In this document: positions 34,409-45,777 of the stretch, piece by piece
How positions within the stretch are numbered: position 1 is the stretch's first letter
How the letters are laid out: each line of letters begins with the position of its first letter
Assembly: GCA_015680685.1 (NCBI GenBank)
Contig: MNCI01022092.1
Coordinates: forward strand, 159,808-223,807
Length of the DNA: 64,000 bases
Origin: Gnetum montanum
Taxonomy: Eukaryota; Streptophyta; Gnetopsida; Gnetales; Gnetaceae
Direction: 5' to 3'
Position numbers and translations under genes: made by a program
The notes under the pieces: generated by a model
Told to the model about the DNA's origin: nothing
Databases searched by the model: none
The model's input: only the letters and a program-made list of their open reading frames with translations

Positions 34409-37400
34409 CTAGTGCAATGTAAACAAAAGTAAAAAATTCATGGTAAAGGGTAGGCAAGCACCCACATTTTTGGCCAAGGGAGAGTCTTGGTCATGTAGTT
34501 GCTTCCTAACTAGGTATGGATTAGGGAGCATGCAAGGTTTAGGATCCTCTGGGGGGCTGTCAGCTTCAACCACTCGTTTGGGTGGGTTAGCCTTAAGTGT
34601 TGCGTTGGTTATTGTAGGTGTACCACCAAGAAACTCTTCTTCTAAAACTTGCGCCATGTTTATGTCGTGCATAGTTGAAGAGGAAGTGTTATCACCATGG
34701 ATGATAACTTGATCACCTTCATGAAGGTGGATTTCTTGGTGGATGGGAGAGGATATGGCCCTTAGTTGGGCTACCCAAGGCCTACCTAGAATCATGTTGT
34801 AGTTCGACATCTTGTTGATGATTGTAAAGTTTGCAAATGTGGGGCATTTGTCCCCTATCATGAAGGTGATGTGGATTGTGCCATTAATGGCTACATGTGC
34901 TCCATCAAAGGAGTTTAAAGACTCAATTTTGGTCGATTGAATGTCGTGCGTTAGGCCTAATTATTTGATGATGGAGTGCGCGACAACATTTTCTTCTATG
35001 CCATCATCGATGTGTACTCTACGTATTATGTATTTTCCGATGCTTACACTAGTGTTCAATGGTGCATGTGTGACCTCCCCTCATGCGGGGTTAACTTTGA
35101 CTACATTATTGTGGAACGTTAAAGATATTGAACTTGATTCTTCTGGTGGAGGGGGCAGCATTATTGCATGGATGGATGCCTCATTTGCAAGGATGTCCTT
35201 TATATCAAGAATAGAGGCCAAGATCTTGGCCAATGCTTGGTAGTGAGCAGATGAAGTCATGAATAGGTCATATAAGCTCAATGTTGTGTTCTTTTTCCTG
35301 AGCGTTTGTTTTACCTGGGTTAGTGTAGCTACAAAGTCCTTGTCATTGGTTGTTGTGTTGGCTTTGACTTCGTCTGTGTAGCTTGAGAGACAGACCTCTC
35401 GGGAGGGGGACTTGGGCTTAGTTTTCTTGGGGGCAGGGGCCCCAGTGTTTAGTTATTATTTATTGGTTGTGGCCTTTTCTTCGGCCATGGGGGTTGTGAG
35501 ATGCTCATTTTTCCTATTGCGTTGCCATTTGGCGGACTTACCTAGGTTGCTAGTGGGGTCGATTCTCGAGGGAGGAGGGATTGAGATGTTGCCCACTGTT
35601 GGGTTTCGGGTAGGTGAGGAGCCATCACGTTGTGGCCCCCTTATGATAAAGGGTGGCCTAGGACTTGTTTTGGGGGTTGTTGTGTGACTAAATTGTCATG
35701 GCACCTTGATGATGAAAGGTTGCTTCATCATGCCAGTTTAACGTCTTAGCGGATGAGTCATGCTAGTTTAACATCTTAGCGAATGGGTCATGCTAGTTTA
35801 ACATCTTAGTGGATGACGGCTATGGAGCCTTGACGACAAAGGATGTTGTGGGTGCTTGGGGTGTCCATTTGATAATAAAGGGAGGCCTCTTGCTTGTAAA
35901 GGCTAAGGGAATCCTTGCCTTATTAGGAGGCACACGGATCACAAAAGGTTGTTGCACAAGTTTGAGCTTGCCACCTATGCTAATTGAGTTTATGACATAG
36001 GAGGCATCATCTATGTTGGATTGACTTGTTGTATCAATCACTAGTTGGCCTTGTTCTATCATTCCCTACAAGTCATCTTGTAAAGCATGACAGTTGTCTG
36101 TACTGTGACCAGCCATTTGATAGTAATGTCAGTATTGGTCTAGTTTAAAGTATTGTGGGACTGGGGGCTCATTTGGTACTGCTAGTGTGGGGTTCCTTAA
36201 TAGTTCATAGTACCTATCATGTTTTTGATGGCTAATCTTCGACACATGTTTGTGTTGGATTTTCCTAGCTTTCAAGAGTTTCTCTAATAGTTGAGACGGT
36301 TGCATCGATAGTGGTGTGTACTTTGAGTGATCCTTGCACTGAAAGTTAGGCTTTGGAGTGGCCCCTACCAATGTAGATGAGTTGGCACCAAAGTTTAAAA
36401 TTTTGTTAGCTAGGGCTTTGGGCTGCTTAGCTATTGTGCCCCAATTGGTTGCTTTTGTGCTTGCGGCCACCATTGCTACTATTGTATTCTGCTTGTGAGC
36501 ATGTTAGTTTTTGTAGGCCACATAAGCTGGGTCATTGCTTATTTGTGCAGCCTCTTCTATGTATTTAATTTGCACAAATTCTTAGCTCAATGTATGGGGG
36601 TTTAAATAGTAAAGTTTTGATTTAATAAATTCATTCATGGCCACCTTAAGGATGGTAAGCAAATATGTTTCAGGGATAGGCTCGTGAAGTTCATTGAGAG
36701 TTGCACACCACCTTTGGATAAATTTCTATGTTGGCTCTAATGGCACCTATTTAATCTGAATCAGACTCTCCAGTGTGGATTTTGGCTTTAGATTATATTT
36801 AAAACAGGTAACAAACTGATGTAACAAATCCTCTAGAGAGGATATGGAGTTGCGTGATAAATCTCGGTACCAGTCTAAGGCTTTTCCCATTAAGGCTAGG
36901 CTTGAAGCAATAGACATTCTATTTGGAATGTTACTAGGTGGGCGTTTGGGTCTCCCTCTTCATTGTACTTGGTTAGTTAGGTTAATGAGACTCCCTTTGG
37001 CAAGGTTAACGGTGGAACTAATGGGTCAATTGGATCATCTTGATAGAAGTCCAACACCTTGACTTCCTAGGTGTTTTTAGTTTTAAGATGCTTTACCTCT
37101 TCAGTTAACATGTGCATCATTTTCTTCGTGTCTGCCCACTCTTGGACGGTAGGCAGATTGACATGTTGAATGGATTGTGATTGGTAGTAATTCGATTGTT
37201 GCGTTCTTTATGGCAAGGGATATTGTTGGATTTTCAGTTGTTGTGGTGAAGCAAAATTCAGAGATGGGATCAACGGCTGTGGTACGTTATAAACAGTAGG
37301 TTGGTGTTGCTGGATAGCTGGTGAAACCCACTGCCTAGCCACAAGTTGTGAGGTGACACCCTAAACATGTTGCACTAAAGTAGTTAGAGGTGCCCCATGG

Positions 37401-37810
37401 GTTTGTACTTGTGGTATGTAATGGGTGGATGTGGAAGCTGGTACTTCTTGTTGAGAAGTTGTTCCTCACGTGTATGTAGACGAAGGAGGAAGCATGGTTC
37501 CTTCCATGAAAGGTTCAAATAATGGGTTTGTATAGGTGTGAGGACTGACAGTATGGTACGAATCCCCATGCATAGATTGGACGACAAAGTCATCTTCCTC
37601 ATTTCCATTCTAAGGCTCTATCAAAGGTGGCTGTAAGGCTTGACTCCTTGTCATGATAAGCTGAAACATTAGTTGATGATGGTGTTTGGAAAGAGGGATT
37701 ATATCAAATGCTGAGGGGATGAACTCATGACCTCCTTTGTAAATAAGTTCAAAGTTTCGTTTCGCTTCTTTCTCTACACAATCGATAGGCCAGTTGGCTT
37801 GGATTTTCAC
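34409..37810 (-). pseudogene. element H gag-protease gene
   Basis: The start chosen is the ATG at 37810 (MKIQANWPIDCVEKEAKRNF); decayed codons may extend it upstream. Order: N-terminal domain, Pro/Gln-rich linker (about 37100-37600), Gag core (DPNAHLVTFQIECLLLQA, near 36960-37020), a conserved block KHDRYYELLRNPTLAVPNEP (about 36200), a knuckle-like HYYQMAGHSTDNCHALQ (near 36080-36130), a linker with SFVVKAP, and a retropepsin region near 34860-35060 with IDDG and then MSNYNMILGRPWVAQL (about 34770-34810). ILGRPW is typical of Gypsy proteases. Stops are mostly TAG/TAA at probable Gln codons. No reverse transcriptase follows, so H would need help from another element to move. Confidence 0.82.
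35730..35815 (-). repeat. short minisatellite inside the H gag-protease linker
   Basis: Three units of about 33 bp contain ATGCTAGTTTAACATCTTAG (plus strand). The same units occur in the 3' region, and at 41408-41497 in element G. Confidence 0.75.
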
Positions 37811-37894
37811 AAAAATGAAGTTATATTGTTCTGGTGTGAGGATTGCGCAAGTAGGGTTGATGTGGAAGTTTCCATGACAATGTGTCCAAGTTGA

Positions 37895-38035
37895 CAGTGT
37901 GTGCAGCGTGACTAACCTACAACGTGACCAACTGCAACGTGACTAACTATAGCATGACCACCTGTAGCGTGACTGACTACAGCGTGACCACTACAGCAGC
38001 GTGACTGACTACAACATGACCACTGCAACAACGTA
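37895..38035 (-). repeat. GCGTGACC-type minisatellite near the H primer site
   Basis: About eight copies of a roughly 18-20 bp unit, CTACAGCGTGACCACTGCAA and variants (plus strand), lie between the primer site and gag. The AGCGTGACC core also occurs in every unit of the LTR tandem array. Confidence 0.7.
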
Positions 38036-38120
38036 ATGAACAAGGAGACCTACAGGGATAGGATGAGTAAGTTTTAATAGGTAGCATGATCAACATTTTT
38101 TTAAAAGATAACAGACAAGT

Positions 38121-38140
38121 GGCCCTCCTTCTAGCGCCAA
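38121..38140 (-). other. primer-binding site of H
   Basis: On the minus strand TTGGCGCTAGAAGGAGGGCC lies five bases inside the 5' LTR end. It is the least decayed copy of this site in the window. Confidence 0.75.
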
Positions 38141-38145
38141 TTTAC

Positions 38146-40248
38146 TGTATTGACCTAAATCATCGATGTCACGCTCGAAGAAAAACAAACACCAAAAGAT
38201 CATCAGGCAGACATAGCTGACCCTGCCTTCGCCTGAGCACAAGCTAGAAAAGTAGATGAAGATAGAACGCCTTAGATGATCTACACATAAATCAACCAAG
38301 GACTTCCCCAAGCGTAAACCAAGGCTTGCACTGGGATTATCATAACTGATGTTTTAAAATGAAATGTAAACAGAAATGCATGTAGAGAATAGTTTACTAA
38401 TCAAAACGTAAACAAAATGTAAACTGAACGTAAAATAGATGTAAAATAGATTAAACAGTATAATGGCTGGCAAAATGAGTTGTATTGTATTGCATAGAAA
38501 AGATGTGCACCAGTCAAAGCGTAGCTGCATGTGTGGCAAGTCAACTGCCAAGCCCTGGGGCGATGTGATGTGATATGATGTGATTTACTTAGATGCTGGG
38601 AGTTAGAGTGTACCGAGCATCCAAGGATTGCTTTTGGTCTAAGTTTCCTAAGCCTTTTAACTCCAGAATTACGAATCCCATTTATGTGAATTGACAGGGT
38701 ATTTATAGGGCTTGGCTAGGCTTAGGTGTGAAATTCGAGAATGGAATCAATAGTTGAGAGATGAGAGGAAAGTGGATCAAGTGACACATGTCCAACAGAC
38801 AACTATGTGTGAGTTGGACATGTGTTGGAAAGCTATGTTCTGAACTAGGTTCACTGTATCTTACAACGCGAGGGTCAGTCAAGCCCATGGAAATACATAC
38901 AATTTAGACTGTGAGGGCCTAACAAGCCCACAAATGAAGATTTTCAATGAAATGATAAATTTATAACAAGAGAAATTGACCCTGGATCTTTGATTTGACC
39001 ACTTTGACCACTATAGGATGCCAATTTGGGTGGTTCCGTGGTTTCTTGAAGTGTGTCTACTTGCACTCACGTTGGGCGTTCAGTAGACACTCACACTAGG
39101 CGTGTCCTTAGCATGACCTCAACCTGAGTGAGATAAAATGAAACATTTGACACCAAATTTTGATTTCTGAAGCCTGTTCCTTGAATGAAACTATTTCCTT
39201 GAACATGTCTAACCTTGAGAGTGATCTGAAATATGAATTTGAATTTGGACATGTCTGATTTGGGGCTATTTTGGACAGGTTACACTGGACTCATGCTGCA
39301 ACGTGACCTAAGGAGAATGACATGTTTCATGCTAATTTTTGAATTTCTAAAGCCTATTTCTTGGATGTAATAGTTGTCTACCTATGTTTAACCCTACAAG
39401 TGAAAATTTGAGCCTGAATGTGCCCTTTTTGAAGCCACTTTTGGCAGGTCACGCTGGACTCACACTACAGCGTGACCTATAGCATGACCTACAGCATGAC
39501 CTCAAAAGCTTATGATTTTGAGGTGAAATATAAAATTTTTGAAGGCTGGGACCCATAGTTGTCAATAGAAAACCCTAAGGATGACTTGCACCCTTGAAAT
39601 CAAGTCATTTTAACTTAGTTTTGAGGCTCTAAAATTTGGTCACGTTGGACTCACACCACAACGTGACCTGCAATAGGACCTACAATGTGACCTTAAAAAC
39701 TTACAATTTTGAGCTGAAATATGGAATTTTTGAAGGCTGGGATCCATAGTTGTCAATAGTGGACCCTAAGGATGACTTGCACCCTTGAAATCAAGTCATT
39801 TTGACTTAGTTTTGAGGTTGTAAAAGTTGTTCGCATTGGACTCACACCACAGCGTGACCTGCAACAGGACTTGCAGCGTGACCTCAAAAACTTGCAATTT
39901 TGAGCTAAAATCTAGAATTTTTGAAGGCTAGGACCCATAGTTGTTAATAGGGAACCCTAAGGATGACTTGCACCCTTGAAATCAAGTCATTTTTACTTAG
40001 TTTTTAGGCTCCAAAACATGGTCACACTAGAGTTACACCACAACGTGACTCCCAAAAACCACTTAGAAATTATCATTTTTAAACCAGTTTTGATGTTGTG
40101 TGAAGTTGCACACATTGAGGGTGAGTAAGCTACCTTGGGCAAGCTGGGTGTGAGCTCCATGCCTTAGCCAAATTTTGCCCCCCAAAACTTCAAAAGGGCT
40201 TGAGTTGTTCTCATTTTAAAATGCTAGGCCAAAATTAGTGGTGTTTTA
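38146..40248 (-). repeat. 5' LTR of H
   Basis: It spans 2103 bp and pairs with 30361-32476. It contains the 190-bp tandem array (39446-40070) and a TATA at 38700-38707 (minus). Its outer edge reads TTTTA where the partner has TTTCA, a C-to-T change at the terminal CA. Confidence 0.93.
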
Positions 40249-42730
40249 GTTACATTCAAGTATGAGTGCCTTTTGCTACAAGCTTGGCTACATGAAATCA
40301 TTCGCATCTTTCCCATGTCACTAATAGGAAAAGCCCTGGACTAGTATCATGTGCCATCCAAGGCCTCTATCTCCTCTTTCAAGGACCTTTTAAGCCAGTT
40401 TGTAACATACTTTAGGTATAAATTAAAACCTGAAGCAATCCTAGACCAACTCATGTAGGTTAAGCAAGGCCCCCTAGAGCCTATGCCAAAATTCCTCTAA
40501 TGTTGGAGTGCCTCACTAAACAAAATCTGCAAGCCCATACCAGAGATACACCTTCTAGCCATCTTCAAGGATGTAGTCAACAACTTCATCAACTTAAAAC
40601 TATACTACTTGGCCCCAAAGTCTCTTAGCCAAGCCTTTGCTAAAAAGAAGAGCATAGACACAGTGCAAGTCAATAAATAATTAGCCTACATGGCCTATAG
40701 AAACTAGCATGCAAAGAAGAAAAATGCAATAGTGGCAATAGTAGCCACACTTGCCAAAGCAATCAACCAAGGCCCGACGACTAAGTAGCCCAAAGCCCCA
40801 AAGCCACTAACTCTAATACCTAGGCAATCAACCCACCTACATCAGCAAGGGCCATAGTGCAAGGTGCTCCAAGGTCCAACTTTGAGCACAAGGACCACTC
40901 AGAGTATACCCAATTGCCCCTAAAGCCCTTAGAGCTACTAGCTCAACTATTGAAACCTAGGCAAATCCAGCACAAGCGAGTGTTGCAGGATGTCCACCAA
41001 AGGCATGATAGGTACTACGAGCTCCTAAGAAATCCCACCTTAGTAACATAAAATGAGTTCTAGGTCCCACAACATTTTAGGGTGGACCAATTCTATCATT
41101 ACCACCATATGTTTGGTCATAGCACAAACTTCTTTCGGACTTTGCAAGATAATTTGCAATGAATAATAGATACGGGTGAACTAGTGCTCGAGGCAATGAG
41201 CTAATCCAATGTGGATGACACCACCTACATCATGAATGCCATCAGTGTGGATAGCAAGTCCAAACTGGTGAAGCAACCTTTTATGGTTCATGTGCCTACC
41301 AACAGTGCAAAGATCCCCTTGGCCTCCACAACTTTGAGGCCCACCTTCATTGTCAAAGTTTCATCTTGGGCACCCACAACACCCTTTGTGGTCAAGGTCC
41401 CATAACATTCATCCACTATGACATTAAACTAGCACCAATCATTTGCTACAACATTAAACTAGCAAAAATCATCTTCTATGATGTTAAACTAGCATGCCAC
41501 AACAACAACTACTAAGCAACTATTTGTCATTAAGATGCCACAACAAGATGGCCCCTCACCTATCCAATGCTCAGTAGATAGCAACATATCAGTCTCTTCT
41601 TGTTTAAAGGTTGACCCCACCAACAACATGGGTAGACCCATAAAATGGTAATGCAAGAAGCCAAACAACCACCTTGTAAACTAAACAACTAGGCAACAAC
41701 AAGACCAAAGAGCACTTGGTCTACCAAAGCTGATCCCTGTCTCTATAGTCCTCATGGTTGAAGTAAAGCCCACCACTAGTAAAACACAACCAAGCATTGA
41801 GGCTCCCAAACAGGCTAAGCAAACCAAATCCAAGTCCCCTCCACAAGAGATTCGCCTCTTAGGCTACATGAAGGAGGTCAAGGCCAAGATAATAGCCAAG
41901 GACAAGGACTTCACCACTACACTAGCCCAAGCCAAGTAAATGCTCAAGCAGAAAAACACAATGTTAAGCTTGTATGACATGGTCATGACCTCATCAGCCC
42001 ACCAAGAAGCACTAGCCTAGATGTTAGCCTCCATTTCTATTATGGAGGACATCCCTAAAGATGAGAACATCATCTATGCAATGATGTTGCCCCCAATACC
42101 ACAAGAATTAGGTTCAACATTCCTAGCATTTCACAATGAGGCAATCAAGGTCAACCCCAAAGGAGGGAAGGCCACAACAACTCTAATGTTTATTAGCATA
42201 TGTGTTGGGTAATGCATGATCTACAGAGTGCACATTAATGATGGTGCAACAATGAACATGATATCCTACCCAATCATTAACAAGTTAGGCCTAATAGACA
42301 AGATCAAGCCAAAAAAAATCGCATGCCTAAAATCCTTCAATGGATCACGCATCACTATTAGGAGCATGATAATCATAACTTTCATGGTAGGAAAGCAGTT
42401 CCCCATCTTTTTAGTATTCACCATCATAGAGGAAATGTCCAATTCTAACTTGATATTAGGTAGGCCTTGGTTGGCCCAATTATTGGTTGTCTAATATCCA
42501 ATTAACCAAGAAATCCACCTTCCATACAAAGGTGGTGAAGTCATCACCCACAGTGATGACACTACCCCTTTGGCCATCCATAACATCAAAATGGAGCAAG
42601 GATCAGTGGTTGAATTTCTTGGTGATCCACCTATAGTGGGCAATGCCACACATAAGGCTGACACACCCAAATGAGTGGTGGAAGCTAACAACCTTCCTAG
42701 GTCCTACATGCCCCCTAATCCACATCGAAA
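40249..42730 (+). pseudogene. element G gag (3' part) and protease
   Basis: After the GTTAC duplication the Gag core continues (KYECLLLQAWLHEI). The HKRVLQDVHQRHDRYYELLR block follows at 40971-41030, matching element H. A linker with PTTPFVVKVP ends near 41405. The retropepsin part is at about 42200-42500: HINDGATMNMISYPIINKLG, the active site with DG followed by A, and SNLILGRPWLAQLL near 42442-42485. Stops are frequent. The gene ends without reverse transcriptase. Removing H with one copy of GTTAC restores an uninterrupted gag reading across the junction. Confidence 0.8.
41408..41497 (+). repeat. minisatellite in the G gag-protease linker
   Basis: Three units of about 33 bp contain CTATGACATTAAACTAGCA. 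It is the same motif as in 43400-43640 of this element. Confidence 0.75.
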
Positions 42731-43029
42731 TATGATGCAACTACTTAACCAAGGTACCCCCTTATCCTGAAATGCACTAGGTGCCTACCTACCCTTTGCT
42801 ACTATGCATCATGCATTTTTAACTTTCACTTGCATTGCATTTATTTACTCATTTACATTCAGCCTACTGGCTTAGGTTACACATCATTTCACTTTGTTTA
42901 CACATTTATTTCCTTTGTTTACTTATTCATCAACTTAGCCTACATATGAAAAACATCAAAATGCACATAAGAATCACAAAAACTACAATCCCAAAAACAA
43001 AAACTATCACTACAACCTTCCATGGCCTT

Positions 43030-43700
43030 AAATTTGCAATGCAATGGCCTGAAATGGCCTTAAACTAGCGATGGCCTAAGATGACCTTAAACTATCAACA
43101 CATGGCCTACCATGACCTTAAACTAGCAACGCATGGCCTGAAATGGCCTTAAACTAGCAATTTACGCAATCCAAAATGGCCCAAAACTAGCAACACATGG
43201 GGCCTAGAATAGCCTTAAACTACTATTGTGACTAAGAATGGCCAAAAACTATTACTTTTTGCATTTATTTCCCTTCATTTGTGCATTAAAACAAGTGCCT
43301 CATAACATTTTTTTTATAGTTGATTGTGTAGGATTTTGCAAGAACATAGCATGGCTATGCCTAGCATACAATGCCACATCAACAAAACAAGGTAGGCACC
43401 AACCATCTGGTATGACATTAAACAAGCACACCTTGTCTACTATGATGTTAAACTAGCATAGATCATTCACTACGATGCTCAACTAGCATCCACACCACAC
43501 ATCCACTATGATAATAAACTAGCATAGCATTCATCCACCATGACACTACACTAGCACAACTCATTCTTGGGTCATGACATTAAACTAACATAACAACTCA
43601 TCTGCTATGACATTAAACTAGCATAGCATGGTCTTCCAAGACCTTAAACTAGGTTCACGATCTACTAGAACCTTAAACTAGTAAATCCATACTCTTCCAA
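43030..43700 (+). repeat. minisatellite in the G 3' region
   Basis: Units of 28-40 bp: first GGCCTTAAACTAGCAACRCA (43030-43240), then CTATGACATTAAACTAGCAT (43400-43640), then AAGACCTTAAACTAG (43640-43700). No coding sense. Confidence 0.8.
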
Positions 43701-44227
43701 GATATTAAATTTGGTTCACAGGTAGCTACTCATGGTTCTTTCCATCCTTCCACAAGCAAGCTTCACCCTTGTCCCCTCCCCACACCATGCGGGCAGGAAC
43801 ATTGCAATTCTAGAATGGAGCACTTTCCATCGATTCATGGCCTTTGGATCACTCGTAACATCATCACCCCAGCACTTTTACTAGATTCTTGAACATTTGC
43901 AACATCTTCACCCCTAGCAGTTTATTTGCATTTCATGTTTTATGGTTTTTCTTATCGTCTCGGGGTTATATTTGTAGGATAAAGCCCATGGGTTGTTCAG
44001 AGGCGCATCTCATCACAACGGCAAGTTGCCACATCACTTCGATATACATGATTGGACTAGCTGAGCCTCTCAAAAGTGCAAATCCCCATCATCTTGTTAC
44101 ATCCTACACGCATTCCCTCCTACATCCCAATCCTATCTCATTCCCCACATAGCAAAGATTGTAGATCCTCTGATGCATACATGCTATGAATGAATGGCAC
44201 CCTTTTCAAGTTGATCCATAGAACCCA

Positions 44228-44312
44228 AAGTGGATGTAACACAAGTCGTCCCATGGGGAGTCTTTGGTGGCTGGTCAAAGTCCAAGTGGATGTAACACAA
44301 GTCATCCCATGG
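44228..44312 (+). repeat. 29-bp direct repeat, period 56 bp
   Basis: AAGTGGATGTAACACAAGTC and the following CCATGG occur at 44228-44256 and 44284-44312, with one G/A difference. No known role. Confidence 0.8.
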
Positions 44313-44451
44313 AGGAAACACTTGTCCTACAAATGTGAAGCAATTGCATCAAGGCAAAGCCCATTAGGTGTCACATAGTCCACCTAATGGAAAGCATCTC
44401 ACAATTAACAGTTAGCAATATGTAGAACCCAAAGAAGGTTCACCCCATAGC

Positions 44452-44512
44452 AAAAAAATAAGCAAAAGAAAGAAAAAAAGGAAAAGGAAAAAAAAAAGAG
44501 GAACAAGAAAAA
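44452..44512 (+). repeat. A/G-rich purine tract in the G 3' region
   Basis: An almost pure purine stretch of about 60 bp. The counterpart in H is the T-rich tract at 33062-33140. Confidence 0.7.
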
Positions 44513-44887
44513 ACATGTCCCTAATAAAATCAACAAAGTTTCAATTTCACAACTAGTCCAACCCTAAATCCATGTTAAATCTCTCATGAGCATTACAACA
44601 AGAGGTCACAATTTCAAGGGAAAGCCATTCTCATGCCACAAACACTAATTCTCTAATGAGAATTCTAACAAGAGGTCATTCTACATCGTAACACCCTGTT
44701 TGCATTTTACCTCCCTTGCTATCCCTAGGGCATTACCTACATTCTTTTCTCCCAACATACCACTATCCAATGCACTCTTAAGCATGGTGCAATGACGTTT
44801 GATCAAGTATAGACAAGCGATGTTGGTGTAGGCTCACTATGGTGTTTTTTCATTCTTTGTCAATGTCTCTAAAGCCATTCCTCTAGA

Positions 44888-44907
44888 CATCAACAAAGAG
44901 GGACCAA
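44888..44907 (+). other. polypurine tract of G
   Basis: CATCAACAAAGAGGGACCAA ends exactly at the TGAAAAACC start of the 3' LTR. It is the same as in H. Confidence 0.7.
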
Positions 44908-45700
44908 TGAAAAACCACCAAATTTGGGCTATAGTGTCTCAACTGTAAATTTTCCTAAGTGTATAAACAAGGCCTCTTTCTACAAATTTTTCTAAGTATT
45001 AGGACTATGCTCTCCATTTCCCCAGACTGTAGTAAGCTCAGTAGAGAGAACAGTCAACACAAATAGCTAGTTTTGTTGATTTTTCAAAGTGTTAAGCCAG
45101 CAGCAATAGATTTTTCTAAGTGCTAGGACTACACTCTCCACTACCTTAGAGCGTAGTCAAGCATAGTCAACATGGATGCCTAGTTTTGTAGAAATTTTCT
45201 AATTGTTGAGACTACACTCTCCACTAGACTAGAGCATACTCAAGGGTAGATAGCATCAAGGCCCAGGTTTTGGTAGATTTGTTTTCTATCTGTTGAGACT
45301 ATACTCTCCATTACCCTAGATCATTGTCAAGCACAGTCAAGTAGAAGCCAAATTTCACAAAAATTTTGCTAATTGTTAAGACTACACTCTCCACCAAACT
45401 AGAGCATTGTTTAGCATAGCCAACCAGAAGCCAATTTTTTGCTAAAATTTTTTTAACTATTGTGACTATGCTCTTCCCCTAGTCTAGAGCAAAATCAAGT
45501 GTAATCATGCAGAATAGCCTGTAAAGGACTTCATAACATAGCACCAGCATCCACCTCAGCTCCAACACCTCTTTGACAGCAACATCCATCTTTTTTTCAC
45601 CCCCTTTATCCCCAAATTGTAACTACGCTCAACTCCACTCTCGATAGTGGACAATGTAGTCCCGAAGTGTAGTCTCCAAACTTGCATTTTGGTCTAGTAG
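44908..45700 (+). repeat. 3' LTR of G, direct-orientation part
   Basis: It aligns with 27253-28060, including the 85-bp array at 44990-45490. Homology in this orientation stops near 45695. A short unmatched stretch (45700-45727) precedes the palindrome. Confidence 0.8.
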
Positions 45701-45737
45701 TCCTCATGTGTTGGCAGCCTTGTTTTTGTATTTTCTA

Positions 45738-45777
45738 CATTTTCTACATTTTCTATGCATAGAAAATGTAGAAAATG
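45738..45777. repeat. 40-bp perfect palindrome at an inversion junction
   Basis: Two 20-bp arms meet without a spacer between 45757 and 45758; the centre reads TTCTATGCATAGAA. The left arm resembles 28693-28712 of the other LTR in direct orientation; the right arm is its reverse complement and continues into the inverted segment. Confidence 0.95.

Larger units (their letters stand above)
30361..40248 (-). mobile_element. gag-protease LTR element H nested in G, opposite orientation
   Basis: LTRs are 30361-32476 and 38146-40248, flanked by an exact GTTAC duplication (30356-30360 and 40249-40253). The primer site is next to the right LTR and a purine tract next to the left one, so H reads on the minus strand. 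Its internal region encodes Gag and protease clearly related to those of G, and nothing resembling reverse transcriptase or integrase is seen on the minus strand below 34409. It is thus a relative of its host element inserted head-on into the host's gag. Confidence 0.93.

Noticed and set aside
34440-35687. Several plus-strand frames of 90-100 codons
   Set aside because: They lie opposite the element H gag-protease gene, which has recognisable protein motifs on the minus strand.
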